Source: Bradyrhizobium guangxiense
GTDB lineage: Bacteria > Pseudomonadota > Alphaproteobacteria > Rhizobiales > Xanthobacteraceae
Assembly (NCBI RefSeq): GCF_004114915.1
Contig: NZ_CP022219.1
Location: 4,804,501 to 4,868,500 of the forward strand
DNA length: 64,000 nucleotides
Direction: 5' to 3'
Part shown: piece after piece, positions 26,674 through 35,990 of the stretch
How the letters are laid out: every line of letters begins with the position of its first letter
How positions within the stretch are numbered: the stretch's first letter is position 1
The notes under the pieces: model-generated
Told to the model about the DNA's origin: nothing
Seen by the model: the letters and a program-made list of their open reading frames with translations, nothing else
Database searches by the model: none
Made by a program: the position numbers and the translations under genes

Positions 26674-29517
26674 GTGCCAGATACTAACGACCAGGATTCG
26701 GTCATAGCCTTCGGGCCGTTCCGGCTGTTCGTGAAGTCGCGACGGCTCGAGAAGGACGGCGCCCCGCTTCATCTCGGCGGCCGCGCGCTCGACATCCTGT
26801 TGTTTCTCGCCGAGCGCGCCGGCGAGGTGGTCGACAAGCGGGAGCTGATCAGGCGCGTCTGGGCCGACGTGAATGTCGACGAAGGCAGCCTGCGTTTCCA
26901 CATCACGACCTTGCGCAAGGCCCTGGAGGATTCCGGCGAGGGCTCCCGCTACGTCGTCAACGTTCCCGGACGCGGCTATTGCTTTGCCGCCCCGCTGCTC
27001 CGCGCCGCGCCATTGGAGAGCCAGACCAGCAATCCCCCCGCCTCCCCCCGCTCGCTGCCCGCGCCGCTCGCGAAGATGATCGGGCGGGATGACGCGGTCG
27101 AGAGGATTTCCGCCGAGCTTGTGCGGCATCGTTTCGTCACCATCGTCGGCCCGGGCGGAATAGGCAAGACGTCGATCGCACTTGCCATCGCGCATGGCGA
27201 GCTCGCGGCGTTCGAGGGCCAGGTGCGTTTCGTCGATTTCGGCGCGCTGACGGATGTCGGGCTGGTTCCCGGGACGATCGCGGCCGCGCTGGGCCTCACC
27301 GTCAATTCCGACGACCCGGTGCCGGGTCTGCTGACCTTCCTGCGCTCCCGGCGGATGCTGCTGGTGTTCGACAGTTGCGAGCATATCCTCGACGAACTCG
27401 CCCCTCTGGCCGAGCGCATCATCCAGGACGCGCCGGAGCTGCATATTCTGGCCACCAGCCGCGAATCCCTTCGCACCGAAGGCGAGCGCGTCCATCGGCT
27501 GTTTCCGCTGGATTGCCCGCCGCAGCGTGACGGGCTCGGCATCGCCGACATCCTTGCATATCCCGCAAGCCAGCTCTTCGTGGAACGCATCGCCGAGAGC
27601 CTGAGCGAATTCGAGCTCAGCGATGAGGATGCGCCACTCGTCGCCGAGATCTGCCGGCGGCTGGACGGCATCGCGCTCGCGATCGAGCTCGCGGCTGGGC
27701 GCGTCAACGCCTACGGCATTGCCGGGACCGCCTCGCTGCTGGACAGCCGCTTCTCGCTGCTGTGGCGGGGGCGGCGCACCGCTATTCCGCGCCACCAGAC
27801 CCTGGGCGCGGCGCTGGCTTGGAGCTACGATCTGCTGCCGCCGGCCGAGAGCGCGACGTTGCGCGGATTGTCGGTCTTTGTCGGCCCGTTCACGCTGGAG
27901 GCCGCGCTTGCCGTGGCGGCCTGCCAGGGCATCAGCGAGCCCGAAGCAGTGGAAGCGATTTCGAACCTGCTCTCCAAATCGCTGATCGCGACCTCGCCCG
28001 CGGAGCGGCGGCTGCGCTATCGCCTGCTCGACACCACCCGGGCGTTCGTCGCGGACAAGCTCGCCGAGAACGGTGAGACGACCCGCGTCGCGCGCGCCCA
28101 CGCCGAATATTTTCGCGATTTCCTGCACGATATCGCGGTCAAATCGACAGGCATGCAGAGCGCAGGCGGCTTTCTTCCCTATTCCGACCACCTGCCCAAT
28201 GTCCGGGCCGCGCTGACCTGGAGCTTTTCGGACGGCGGCGACCGCACGATCGCCGTGGATCTGGCGGCCTCGGCTGCGCAGTTCTTCCTCGAGCTAACAT
28301 TGCTGACCGAGTGCTTGCGCTGGACCGAACAGGCGCTGGCCTCAGGCGAAACGAGCGCCGTTGACAGCCGCCGGGAGATGACCTTGCAAGCTGCTCTTGG
28401 CGTCTCCGTGATGTTCACGCAGGGCAACACCGAGATGGTCCGCGCGGCATTCACGCGCAGTCTCGAGCTGGCCCGGGAGCTCGAGGACCTGCACTGGCAG
28501 CTCTGGCTGCTGCGCGGCTTGCACATCTACCTGACCAGGGTCGGAGATTTTCACGGCGCGCTCGGCACCGGCGAACAGGGTGAGAGCGTCGCGCGGAAGC
28601 TGAACGACCCCGCCGCCACGCTGAACGTGGAATGGATGCTCGGCGTCGCGCATCATCTGATCGGCAACCAGGACAAGGCCGTGCAGTTCTGCGCCAGCGC
28701 GATGATGCATAATCCCGGCTCGCAGCGGCTGAATATCGGGCATCTCGGCTACGACGACCGCATCGTCGCGCTTGTGGCGCTGGCGCGCGGATTGTGGCTC
28801 ACGGGCAGACCCGAGCGTGCGATCGAGGCGGCGAGATACACGGTGCGCGAGGCCGAGCTGCTCGAACAGCCGCTCACCCTCGGCATCTCCCTGATCTGGA
28901 CGATTTATGTGTTCCTCTGGGTCGGCGACTGGGCCAATGCCGAAATCCTGATCGAGCGGCTGATCGACCATTCCGCGCGCCACTTCCTCGGCCCCTATCA
29001 CGCGGTCGGCATTGGCCAGAAGGGCGAGCTGCTGCTGCGACGCGGCGACGTTGCCGGGGGCATCGAGCACCTTCGCCGCAGCCAGGCCACGCTCTACGCA
29101 ACACGGCACCGGATCATGACGACAGTGTTCGCGACGGCGCTTGCGGAAGGTCTCGCCTCCCAAAATCAGCCCGACGAAGCCCTGCAGACGATCAATGAGG
29201 CCATTGCCCAGATCCCCGATCATGGCGAATCCTTCGACATGCCGGAGATGCTCAGGATCAAGGGCGACATCCTCGCGGGATTGGGCAACGCCACGGAGGC
29301 CGAGAGCACCTTGCGCAGATCGCTCGATCTGTCGCGGCGGCAATGCGCGGTCGGCTGGGAGCTCCGCGGGGCGATCAGCCTCGGTCGCATCTGGCAGCGG
29401 GCCGGCAAGGCCGCCGATGCGCGCGCCCTGCTCGCCCCGCTCGCCGCCCGGTACGACGAGGGCTTCCAGACCCGGGATCTGATCGCCGCCCGGGAATTGC
29501 TGGGCGCGCTGAATTGA
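26674..29517 (+). CDS. STAND-type regulator 2: OmpR-like winged helix, NB-ARC-like ATPase, TPR-like C-terminus
   Basis: Paralogue of the protein at 18001-20844 and exactly the same length (947 aa) from the homologous GTG start VPDTNDQDSVIAFGPFRLF. Winged helix about 8-105, with near-identical RIWADVNVDEGSLRFH or RVWADVNVDEGSLRFH segments in the two proteins. P-loop GPGGIGKT near 160, Walker B LLVFDSCEHILD, ATSRES, GIALAIELAAGRVNAYGIAGTASLLDSRFSL. The C-terminal TPR-like half is much more diverged than the rest, consistent with a different input signal. The longer open frame upstream of the GTG was not used because it crosses the conserved noncoding leader. Confidence 0.88.
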   Translation: MPDTNDQDSVIAFGPFRLFVKSRRLEKDGAPLHLGGRALDILLFLAERAGEVVDKRELIRRVWADVNVDEGSLRFHITTLRKALEDSGEGSRYVVNVPGRGYCFAAPLLRAAPLESQTSNPPASPRSLPAPLAKMIGRDDAVERISAELVRHRFVTIVGPGGIGKTSIALAIAHGELAAFEGQVRFVDFGALTDVGLVPGTIAAALGLTVNSDDPVPGLLTFLRSRRMLLVFDSCEHILDELAPLAERIIQDAPELHILATSRESLRTEGERVHRLFPLDCPPQRDGLGIADILAYPASQLFVERIAESLSEFELSDEDAPLVAEICRRLDGIALAIELAAGRVNAYGIAGTASLLDSRFSLLWRGRRTAIPRHQTLGAALAWSYDLLPPAESATLRGLSVFVGPFTLEAALAVAACQGISEPEAVEAISNLLSKSLIATSPAERRLRYRLLDTTRAFVADKLAENGETTRVARAHAEYFRDFLHDIAVKSTGMQSAGGFLPYSDHLPNVRAALTWSFSDGGDRTIAVDLAASAAQFFLELTLLTECLRWTEQALASGETSAVDSRREMTLQAALGVSVMFTQGNTEMVRAAFTRSLELARELEDLHWQLWLLRGLHIYLTRVGDFHGALGTGEQGESVARKLNDPAATLNVEWMLGVAHHLIGNQDKAVQFCASAMMHNPGSQRLNIGHLGYDDRIVALVALARGLWLTGRPERAIEAARYTVREAELLEQPLTLGISLIWTIYVFLWVGDWANAEILIERLIDHSARHFLGPYHAVGIGQKGELLLRRGDVAGGIEHLRRSQATLYATRHRIMTTVFATALAEGLASQNQPDEALQTINEAIAQIPDHGESFDMPEMLRIKGDILAGLGNATEAESTLRRSLDLSRRQCAVGWELRGAISLGRIWQRAGKAADARALLAPLAARYDEGFQTRDLIAARELLGALN

Positions 29518-29552
29518 GAGCATCTTCAACGACATCCCTTCCATGCCGCCGC

Positions 29553-29576
29553 TCGCAACTCCTAACAACTTCTAAC
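29553..29576 (+). promoter_or_regulatory. TAAC direct repeat (site C)
   Basis: TCGC-aactcc-TAAC-aacttc-TAAC-acgCCAA: two exact boxes and one degenerate box at 10-bp spacing, in the 118-bp gap between STAND regulator 2 and the gene at 29636. The proximal box is 60 bp upstream of that gene's ATG, same orientation. Confidence 0.6.
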
Positions 29577-29635
29577 ACGCCAAGCCGCATGGGCCCCGCC
29601 ATGGTGACGACACTGCACGGTGGAAATGGCGGGAC

Positions 29636-30343
29636 ATGGCGCTTCTTGATGATGTGATCGATGCCAGCGGCGGAATAGCCCGCTGGAATAGCTTGAACCG
29701 GTTCACGCTCCACCTTTCCGTAGGCGGAACGTTATTTTCCAACACCGGACATGCCGGGGAATTCAAGGACGTGACTGCAGAGGGCTCGACCCGAACGCAG
29801 TCGGTTCGCTTCACCGGGATCACCGGCGGTGAATATTCCGGCTCCTTTCAGCCGGACATGGTCACCATCGAGACCGTGGATGGTGAGGTCCTGCGAACCT
29901 GGCGCAACCCGAGCCTCACGTTTCCCGAGGTCGACTCGCCTGCCCTCGCGGACGAACTGCATCTCGTCTTCTTCTGCGGCGTGGCGATCTGGAACTACCT
30001 GACCAACCCATTCCTGCTCGCCCACCCGGATGTCGCGGTGGAGGAGCTGCCGCCATGGCAGGAGGGTCAGGAAACGTGGCGGCGGCTGCGGGCGCGATTC
30101 CCCTCGCACATCATCACGCTCGCGCCGGAGCAGACCTTCTATTTCGACCAGAGCGCCCTGCAGCGGCGCACCGATCACGATCTCTTCGGGATGAAGGTCG
30201 CACAAATCTCCTGGGCCCATGACAGCTTCGGCGGCATCGTGGTGCCGACGCTTCGACGCACTCAGACATTGCGGCCAGATGGAACCGTAATCGCCAGGCC
30301 CGTGCTCATGGACGTCGAGATCTTCGACGCCGTCTTCGAATGA
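29636..30343 (+). CDS. Conserved-looking protein of unknown function
   Basis: 235 aa, not recognised. It begins MALLDDVIDASGGIARWNSLNRFTLHLSVGG, a pattern seen in proteins that open with a short helix and then form a beta-rich fold; later segments are LTNPFLLAHPDVAVEELPPWQEGQETWRRLRARFPSHI and SWAHDSFGGIVVPTLRRTQTLRPDG. There is no signal peptide, membrane segment or obvious catalytic motif. It is monocistronic, with its own TAAC direct repeat 60 bp upstream and a 185-bp gap before the DJ-1/PfpI gene. A lipid- or lipoprotein-binding-like fold is possible but unproven. Confidence 0.75.
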   Translation: MALLDDVIDASGGIARWNSLNRFTLHLSVGGTLFSNTGHAGEFKDVTAEGSTRTQSVRFTGITGGEYSGSFQPDMVTIETVDGEVLRTWRNPSLTFPEVDSPALADELHLVFFCGVAIWNYLTNPFLLAHPDVAVEELPPWQEGQETWRRLRARFPSHIITLAPEQTFYFDQSALQRRTDHDLFGMKVAQISWAHDSFGGIVVPTLRRTQTLRPDGTVIARPVLMDVEIFDAVFE

Positions 30344-30377
30344 CGCAACCCGCGCGAGCCGGATGTTGGCCCGCCGC

Positions 30378-30401
30378 TTTCAACGTCTAACAATACATAA
30401 C
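30378..30401 (+). promoter_or_regulatory. TAAC direct repeat (site D)
   Basis: TTTC-aacgtc-TAAC-aataca-TAAC-gagCCAA: two exact boxes at 30388 and 30398 and a degenerate one 10 bp before. The segment aacgtcTAAC also occurs in site B and TAACgag in sites A and B. It lies 128 bp upstream of the DJ-1/PfpI gene and points toward it. Confidence 0.62.
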
Positions 30402-30528
30402 GAGCCAACAGACTGCCTTGGGTGCAGATTGCGTTTGCGAGCATCGGACGAGCTGCTCGCACGAGACAAGCCGACGCATCTCCAGGCCGGAACGCGTCAT
30501 TCAGCAAACGCACTCAAGGGAGACGGTC

Positions 30529-31230
30529 ATGAAAGTACTGATGGTTCTCACGTCCCACGATCAACTCGGCAACACCGGACGCAAGACGGGCTTCTGGCTC
30601 GAAGAGCTCGCCGCCCCCTATTATGTCTTCAAGGACGCCGGCGCGGAGATCACGCTGGTGTCACCCAAGGGCGGCCGTCCACCGCTCGACCCAAAGAGCA
30701 ACGAACCCGAGTTCCGTACCGACCTGACGCTGCGTTTCGAGAAGGACATTGCTGCGGAAGCGCAGCTCGACAAGACGCTTCGCCTCGACAGCGTCAGGCA
30801 GGAGGAGTTCGACACGCTGTTCTATCCCGGCGGCCATGGCCCGATGTGGGACCTCGCCGAAGACCCGAACTCGGTCAAGCTGATCGAATCATTCTTTGCA
30901 GCCGGCAAGCACGTCGCAATCGTCTGTCACTCCCCGGCCGCGCTGCGCCACGTCAAGACGCCTGACGGCAAGCCGCTGGTGCAGGGCAAGGAGGTGACCG
31001 GCTTCACCAATGGCGAGGAGGAGGAAGTCGGCCTCACCAAGGTGGTGCCGTTCCTGGTCGAGGACGAGATGCTGCGCCTCGGCGCCACCTTCTCGAAGAA
31101 GGCCAATTGGGTTCCGCACGTCGTCAGCGATGGCCTGCTGATCACGGGCCAGAACCCGCACTCCTCAGGTCCGGCCGCGCAGGCGCTGCTGGCGGCCGTC
31201 AAGGGTAAGCCGATGGCAAAGGCTTCGTGA
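30529..31230 (+). CDS. DJ-1/PfpI (class I glutamine amidotransferase-like, Hsp31-type) protein
   Basis: 233 aa. The nucleophile elbow is AIVCHSPAAL with catalytic Cys-His, the acidic residue lies in TGFWLEELAAPYYVF near the N-terminus, and GGHGPMWDL is the family glycine loop. This arrangement fits the Hsp31/glyoxalase III-like branch, which detoxifies methylglyoxal or acts on damaged proteins; protease activity is not implied. The ATG at 30529 follows AAGGGAGA. It probably heads a three-gene operon with the second VOC protein and an alpha/beta hydrolase. Confidence 0.88.
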   Translation: MKVLMVLTSHDQLGNTGRKTGFWLEELAAPYYVFKDAGAEITLVSPKGGRPPLDPKSNEPEFRTDLTLRFEKDIAAEAQLDKTLRLDSVRQEEFDTLFYPGGHGPMWDLAEDPNSVKLIESFFAAGKHVAIVCHSPAALRHVKTPDGKPLVQGKEVTGFTNGEEEEVGLTKVVPFLVEDEMLRLGATFSKKANWVPHVVSDGLLITGQNPHSSGPAAQALLAAVKGKPMAKAS

Positions 31231-31309
31231 GCTCTGGCCGCGGACGTCTCGGGAGGCGTCATTACAGGCGCATCCCGACTCCGACTTTTCTCTTAGAGAG
31301 GACATAGTC

Positions 31310-31915
31310 ATGGATCTGCCTACCCAATCGGATGTCGCCAAATCGGCGCAGCACGAATCCGCCAGCGCAAGCTCGGTCGAAATGAAGCTCGAGGTCGTCG
31401 TCCTCCCCGTCTCCGACGTCGAGCGCGCCAAGCGCTTCTATGCCGACCTCGGTTGGAGGCTCGACATCGACTACGCCGGCAAGGACAATTACCGGGTGAT
31501 CCAGTTCACGCCACCGGGCTCTGGATGTTCGGTGATTTTTGGCAGCAACGTCACCATGTCGGCGCCCGGTTCGGTGAAAGGGCTGCATCTGATCGTTTCC
31601 GACATCGAGGCCGCACGTGACGATCTGCGTCGGCGCGGCATCGCAGTCAGTGAGCCGTTCCACGATCCCGGCGGCATATTCCACCACGCCAGCCCGACCG
31701 ATCTCGCCGCCGGCCCCAATCCGCAGCGGAAGAGCTACGCCTCCTTTGCCACGTTCAGTGATCCCGACGGAAACGGCTGGGTGTTCCAGGAAATCACGGC
31801 GCGACTGACTGGACACATCGAGGACGGCGACGACAGCTTCACACCCGAACTCACCAATGTGGTTCGAGGCGCGGACGTGGCCGCGCGCGGAGGCGACGGC
31901 CGGGCTGCGGCGTGA
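31310..31915 (+). CDS. VOC-superfamily (glyoxalase/bleomycin resistance-like) protein 2
   Basis: 201-aa paralogue of the protein at 24941-25630. Matching blocks are LEVVVLPVSDVERAKRFYADLGWRLD, VIQFTPPGSGCSVIFGSNVT, LHLIVSDIEAARDDL and FSDPDGNGWVFQEITARLTG. The central insert (GIFHHASPTDLAAGPNPQRKSYASF) differs from paralogue 1. Combined with a DJ-1 protein upstream and a hydrolase 15 bp downstream, it suggests removal of reactive carbonyls or epoxides (inference). Confidence 0.87.
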   Translation: MDLPTQSDVAKSAQHESASASSVEMKLEVVVLPVSDVERAKRFYADLGWRLDIDYAGKDNYRVIQFTPPGSGCSVIFGSNVTMSAPGSVKGLHLIVSDIEAARDDLRRRGIAVSEPFHDPGGIFHHASPTDLAAGPNPQRKSYASFATFSDPDGNGWVFQEITARLTGHIEDGDDSFTPELTNVVRGADVAARGGDGRAAA

Positions 31916-31930
31916 CATCGGAGCGACGAC

Positions 31931-32887
31931 ATGAACATCCCAGCCATCCTCACGCTCTCGGCCGCGATGGCCTGCGCAACTGTGCCGGCCTCGGCGCAGG
32001 AGTTGCGGTCGAGCCGCCGCTCGATCAGCTATCACACCGTCGATGTCGGCGGACTCAAGATCTTCTACCGTGAGGCCGGCCTCGCCGATGCGCCGGCCGT
32101 GCTGCTGCTGCACGGCTTTCCCTCCTCGTCGCGGATGTGGGAGCCTTTGCTGCCGCTGCTCGCCGACAAATATCACGTGATCGCACCTGATTATCCCGGC
32201 TTCGGCAATAGCAGCGCGCCGCCGCCATCCGCTTTCAGCTACACGTTCGACAACATCGCGAGCGTCATCGGCGAGCTCACGACGAAGCTCGGCCTCGGCA
32301 AGTATATCCTGTTCATGCAGGACTATGGCGGTCCCGTCGGCTTCCGCATCGCACTGGCTCACCCCGAGCGCGTCCGCGGCATCATCATCCAGAACGCGGT
32401 GTCGCATGAGCAGGGCTTGAGCCCGCTCTGGGACGCGCGCCGCAAATATTGGGCCGATCCCGCCCACGAGCTCGAGGCGCTCAAGGCCAACTTCACCTCG
32501 CTGGAGGCCACACGGCTGCGGCATATCGGCACCAGCCCGCATCCCGAACGCTACGATCCTGACAGCTGGACGGACGAATACGCATTTCTGACGCGCCCCG
32601 GCCAGGCCGAGATCCAGACCACGTTGTTCCTGGATTACCGGACCAACGTTGCTTCCTATCCCAAATGGCAGGACTGGTTGCGCAAGACGCAGCCGGCGAT
32701 GCTGGTCGTGTGGGGCAAATACGATCCGTCCTTCACGGTTGCAGGCGCCACAGCCTATCGCAACGATGTGCCTGATGCCGAGGTGCACATGCTGGACGCC
32801 GGCCACTTTGCGCTGGATGAAGCCACCGACGAGATCGCCCGGCTCGTCCGCGACTTTCTCGCACGGCTGGATGGACACAAGGGCTGA
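31931..32887 (+). CDS. Exported alpha/beta hydrolase (haloalkane dehalogenase/epoxide hydrolase-like)
   Basis: 318 aa with a Sec signal peptide (MNIPAILTLSAAMACATVPASAQE). HGFPSSSRMW is the oxyanion segment, the nucleophile is Asp in LFMQDYGGPVG, and the catalytic His lies in LDAGHFALDE. The Asp nucleophile places it with dehalogenases and epoxide hydrolases rather than with serine esterases. It ends 18 bp from the end of the convergent STAND regulator 3. Last gene of the operon starting at the DJ-1/PfpI gene. Confidence 0.88.
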   Translation: MNIPAILTLSAAMACATVPASAQELRSSRRSISYHTVDVGGLKIFYREAGLADAPAVLLLHGFPSSSRMWEPLLPLLADKYHVIAPDYPGFGNSSAPPPSAFSYTFDNIASVIGELTTKLGLGKYILFMQDYGGPVGFRIALAHPERVRGIIIQNAVSHEQGLSPLWDARRKYWADPAHELEALKANFTSLEATRLRHIGTSPHPERYDPDSWTDEYAFLTRPGQAEIQTTLFLDYRTNVASYPKWQDWLRKTQPAMLVVWGKYDPSFTVAGATAYRNDVPDAEVHMLDAGHFALDEATDEIARLVRDFLARLDGHKG

Positions 32888-32905
32888 CGCGCAGCTTCGA
32901 TGCGA

Positions 32906-35779
32906 TCAGGCCGGCTGATCCAGCATCAGCCGGGCTGCCCTGAGATCGGCGGTCTCGAAACCTTCGGAGAAGCGGGCATAGGTGCTCGCAAGCTCTCCGA
33001 GTGGATTCGGTACGCCCTGCCGCTTCCGAAGCCGTACCAGCGACATCTCGGTGCGCAGCCGCCAGGACAATGCGCCCTGGCGTTCGGCAAGCCCTGCCGA
33101 AGCAACCAGACTAGCCTCGGCAGCCTCGAGGTCACCACGATGGGCCGCGAGCTCGCCGCGCACGCGGAGCAGCTCCGGCATGTCGAAGGCGCCGCCTTCC
33201 TGCTCGAGCCGCGCTATGGTCTCGTGCAGGATATCGCCGGCTTCCGGCAGCCGCCCCAGGGCGACCAGCCCCTGGGCGAGATCCGCGGCAAACGCCGATG
33301 CATAGAGCTCGTAGCGGTCGGCGTGCAGACGCGGAAGCGCGCTCCGCAACAGCTCGACACCGCCCGTCGCCTCGCCGCGCGCAATCATGCCCTGCGCCCG
33401 AAAGCCGGCCGCGACCGCTTCGTAAGGCACGAGCCCGTGCATGCTCGCATGCGCGGCCAAGCGGTCGGTCATGGTCTCGACGGCAGACCAGTCGCCGACC
33501 CATCCGAACACCGAGGCAGACCAGCAGAGAGCGATACAATGCATGACCACGTCGCGCGGCGCCGACGCGCCGACGAGCGGACGGACGCATTCGAGCGCAC
33601 GATCGGGATATCCGCGCAGCCACAACACGCGCGCGAGCGGGATCTGCGGCGTACGCGCATAGGCGAAATGTCCAGGCTCGGCTCCGCGCAGAGCCGCGTC
33701 GTCACGCACGCCCTCGTCAAGATGGGCTTGGGCCTCGGCCTGATCCCCGGCGAGATGATAGGACACGCCGAGAAGCGCCTTGCTGCCGGCAATCCCCGCG
33801 ATGTCACCGATCTGGCGGGCGATCCGCTCAGCGTGAAGCGCCGTCGGCACCAGGTGCCGGTAACCGCCGGTCCGGCGGTAGAACATGTTCAGCCGCGACA
33901 GCAGCCGGAACGTGTCGGCATGGCGGCCCAGCGCCTCGGCAATCTCCAGCCCGCGCCTCAGCGCCGCTTCGGCCTGCGCGCTGTTGCGCTCGGTGAACAT
34001 GAAGGCGTGACCGAGCGTCGACCGGAGTTCGAGCTCCCACCTGCCGCCCCGGCTGGCGCCGTCGAGACCTGCGAGGGCACGATCGGACCAGATGCGCGCC
34101 TCGTTCAACAAATTGAGTTCGACGAACAGCCTTGCGCAGCTGCCGGCGAGCGGCACGCGCAAATCGGCGCCCTCGTCGTTGACGAAGCTCCATTCCAGCG
34201 CGGCACGTGCATCGGCGAGCAAGCCCGCCCGCTCCTGCGCGCGCGATGCCTGGCCGCCGCCGCTCTCGCTCATGCCGGCTTCGAGCGTGCGCTGAACGAA
34301 CAGGGCATGTCGTCGCGCGGTCGCATTCGCCTCGCCGCCATCGGTCAGCTTCTGCATGGCGTAGGCGCGCGTCACATCCAGCAGGCGATAGCGCCGCGAT
34401 GCGCCATCCGGCTGCGAGGACACCAGCGACTTGGCCACGAGGAGCTCCAGGGCGTGGGCGACGCGATCCTCCAGCATCTTCTCGTCCGTGGCCACCGCTA
34501 TCGCGCCCTTCAACGTGAAGGAGCCTGCGAAGACGGCGAGCCGCTGAAACACGACGCGCTCGCTCGCGCCGATCAGACCAAAGCTCCAGTCGAGCGTGGC
34601 GCCGAGCGTCTGCTGGCGCAGGGGCGCCGTTCTCCGCCCGCGCCATTCGAGCTGCGGGTGGCTGTCGAGCAGCGCCGCCATCTCGCGCAGTCCGTAAAGT
34701 CCGACGCGCGCGGCGGCAAGCTCGATCGCGAGCGCGATGCCGTCGAGCTTGCCGCAGATCCGTGCCAGGACTTCCGCATCCTCCTCCGTGATCTCCTCCC
34801 GATGGCCTGCCGCGACCGCGCGATCCACGAACAGGCGCGCGGCCGGATAACTCAGGACCTCCTGGGCGCTGAGGCGGGCGTCCTGCGGCGGACCGGGCAG
34901 CGGAACCAGATCGAGGATTTGCTCGCCTTCCACCAGCAGCGACTCGCGGCTGGTTGCGAGGATGGCGACGCCCGGTGCCTCACGGTAGATGTCCTCCGCA
35001 AGGCGCGCGACCTCGTCGATGACGTGCTCGCAGCTATCGAGCACGAGAAGCAGCCGCCGTCCCCGCAGAAAATTGAGAATGCTGCCCGAGGGATCGTTGT
35101 GGTGCACGACGAGGCCCAGCGCGGCGGCAACCGTGCTTGAGACCAGCGCGGCATCCTTCAACGGCCCGAATTCAAGGAAATGAACGCTGCCATCAAATGT
35201 GTCGCACATCTCGTGCGCAAGGGCGGTCGCAATGGTGGTCTTGCCGATGCCGCCCGGCCCACGCAGCGTGATGAAACGATCGCGGAGCAGCCGCGGCACC
35301 AGCTCAGCCACGACCTCGTCCCGCCCGATCATCCGGTCGAGCCGATGCGGCAGGGCCGGCGGCGCTGCTTTGTTAGGCACCGCCGAGACCGCCCCAGGCA
35401 CCTCCGCGCGCTCGCCATGCCGCACGGGCGCGACAAAGCAATAGCCCCGGCCCGGAATGCTGGCGATGTAGCGGGTACCGTCCTTGCCGTCGCCGAGCGC
35501 CTTGCGCAGCTCCACGACATTGACCCGCAGATTGATCTCCTCGACGGCAAGGCCGGACCAAGCGTAGCTGAGAAGCTCGCCCTTCGGGACCACCTCGCCG
35601 GCACGGCTGACGAGCAGGCGCAGGATATCGATTGCACGGCTGCCGAGCTTGACCGGCACGCCATCCTTCTCCAGCAGCCGCGAGCGCAGCAAAAACGGCC
35701 CGAACGAAACAGTGCCGAGATCAAGGATCGTACTAGCAGCGCCGCTGCGAGCGCCATGTTCTGCCGAGAGCTCGGTCAC
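32906..35779 (-). CDS. STAND-type regulator 3: OmpR-like winged helix, NB-ARC-like ATPase, TPR-like C-terminus
   Basis: Third, more divergent member of the family, about 957 aa. Winged helix: VSFGPFLLRSRLLEKDGVPVKLGSRAIDILRLLVSRAGEVV to YIASIPGRGYCFVAPV. P-loop GPGGIGKTT, Walker B LLLVLDSCEHVID, ATSRES, GIALAIELAAARVGLYG, and the segment LRQQTLGATLDWSFGL. The C-terminal helical repeats are only weakly like those of regulators 1 and 2. No in-frame ATG exists before the winged helix; the GTG at 35779 is my choice, but alternatives up to 35986 are open. Transcribed away from the AraC gene, with the TAAC repeat at 35991 between them. Confidence 0.82.
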   Translation of the reverse strand: MTELSAEHGARSGAASTILDLGTVSFGPFLLRSRLLEKDGVPVKLGSRAIDILRLLVSRAGEVVPKGELLSYAWSGLAVEEINLRVNVVELRKALGDGKDGTRYIASIPGRGYCFVAPVRHGERAEVPGAVSAVPNKAAPPALPHRLDRMIGRDEVVAELVPRLLRDRFITLRGPGGIGKTTIATALAHEMCDTFDGSVHFLEFGPLKDAALVSSTVAAALGLVVHHNDPSGSILNFLRGRRLLLVLDSCEHVIDEVARLAEDIYREAPGVAILATSRESLLVEGEQILDLVPLPGPPQDARLSAQEVLSYPAARLFVDRAVAAGHREEITEEDAEVLARICGKLDGIALAIELAAARVGLYGLREMAALLDSHPQLEWRGRRTAPLRQQTLGATLDWSFGLIGASERVVFQRLAVFAGSFTLKGAIAVATDEKMLEDRVAHALELLVAKSLVSSQPDGASRRYRLLDVTRAYAMQKLTDGGEANATARRHALFVQRTLEAGMSESGGGQASRAQERAGLLADARAALEWSFVNDEGADLRVPLAGSCARLFVELNLLNEARIWSDRALAGLDGASRGGRWELELRSTLGHAFMFTERNSAQAEAALRRGLEIAEALGRHADTFRLLSRLNMFYRRTGGYRHLVPTALHAERIARQIGDIAGIAGSKALLGVSYHLAGDQAEAQAHLDEGVRDDAALRGAEPGHFAYARTPQIPLARVLWLRGYPDRALECVRPLVGASAPRDVVMHCIALCWSASVFGWVGDWSAVETMTDRLAAHASMHGLVPYEAVAAGFRAQGMIARGEATGGVELLRSALPRLHADRYELYASAFAADLAQGLVALGRLPEAGDILHETIARLEQEGGAFDMPELLRVRGELAAHRGDLEAAEASLVASAGLAERQGALSWRLRTEMSLVRLRKRQGVPNPLGELASTYARFSEGFETADLRAARLMLDQPA

Positions 35780-35990
35780 ATCCCCGCTCAACTTGACGAA
35801 GGCTTCATCGAAACGCGGGGCGAATATACAAGGTGACGATGCGAGGTCCAGTGAGGGCGCGGCAGGGATCTCACACCGGCATCGATCGACCGATGCTCGC
35901 CTGAGACCGCCCGGTGCACGCAAATGCCTGACAAATTTGACACAATCAAAGCCCGCGGCGGGCTGCCGCACCGTGCACGCGCACAAAATC

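Noticed and set aside
26533..28191. Long open frame antisense to STAND regulator 2
   Set aside because: Composition of a GC-skew shadow, with a similar shadow opposite the paralogous gene at 18379-19455.
32900..35140. Long plus-strand open frame opposite STAND regulator 3
   Set aside because: No domain or ribosome-binding site; the minus strand encodes a complete winged-helix/ATPase protein.
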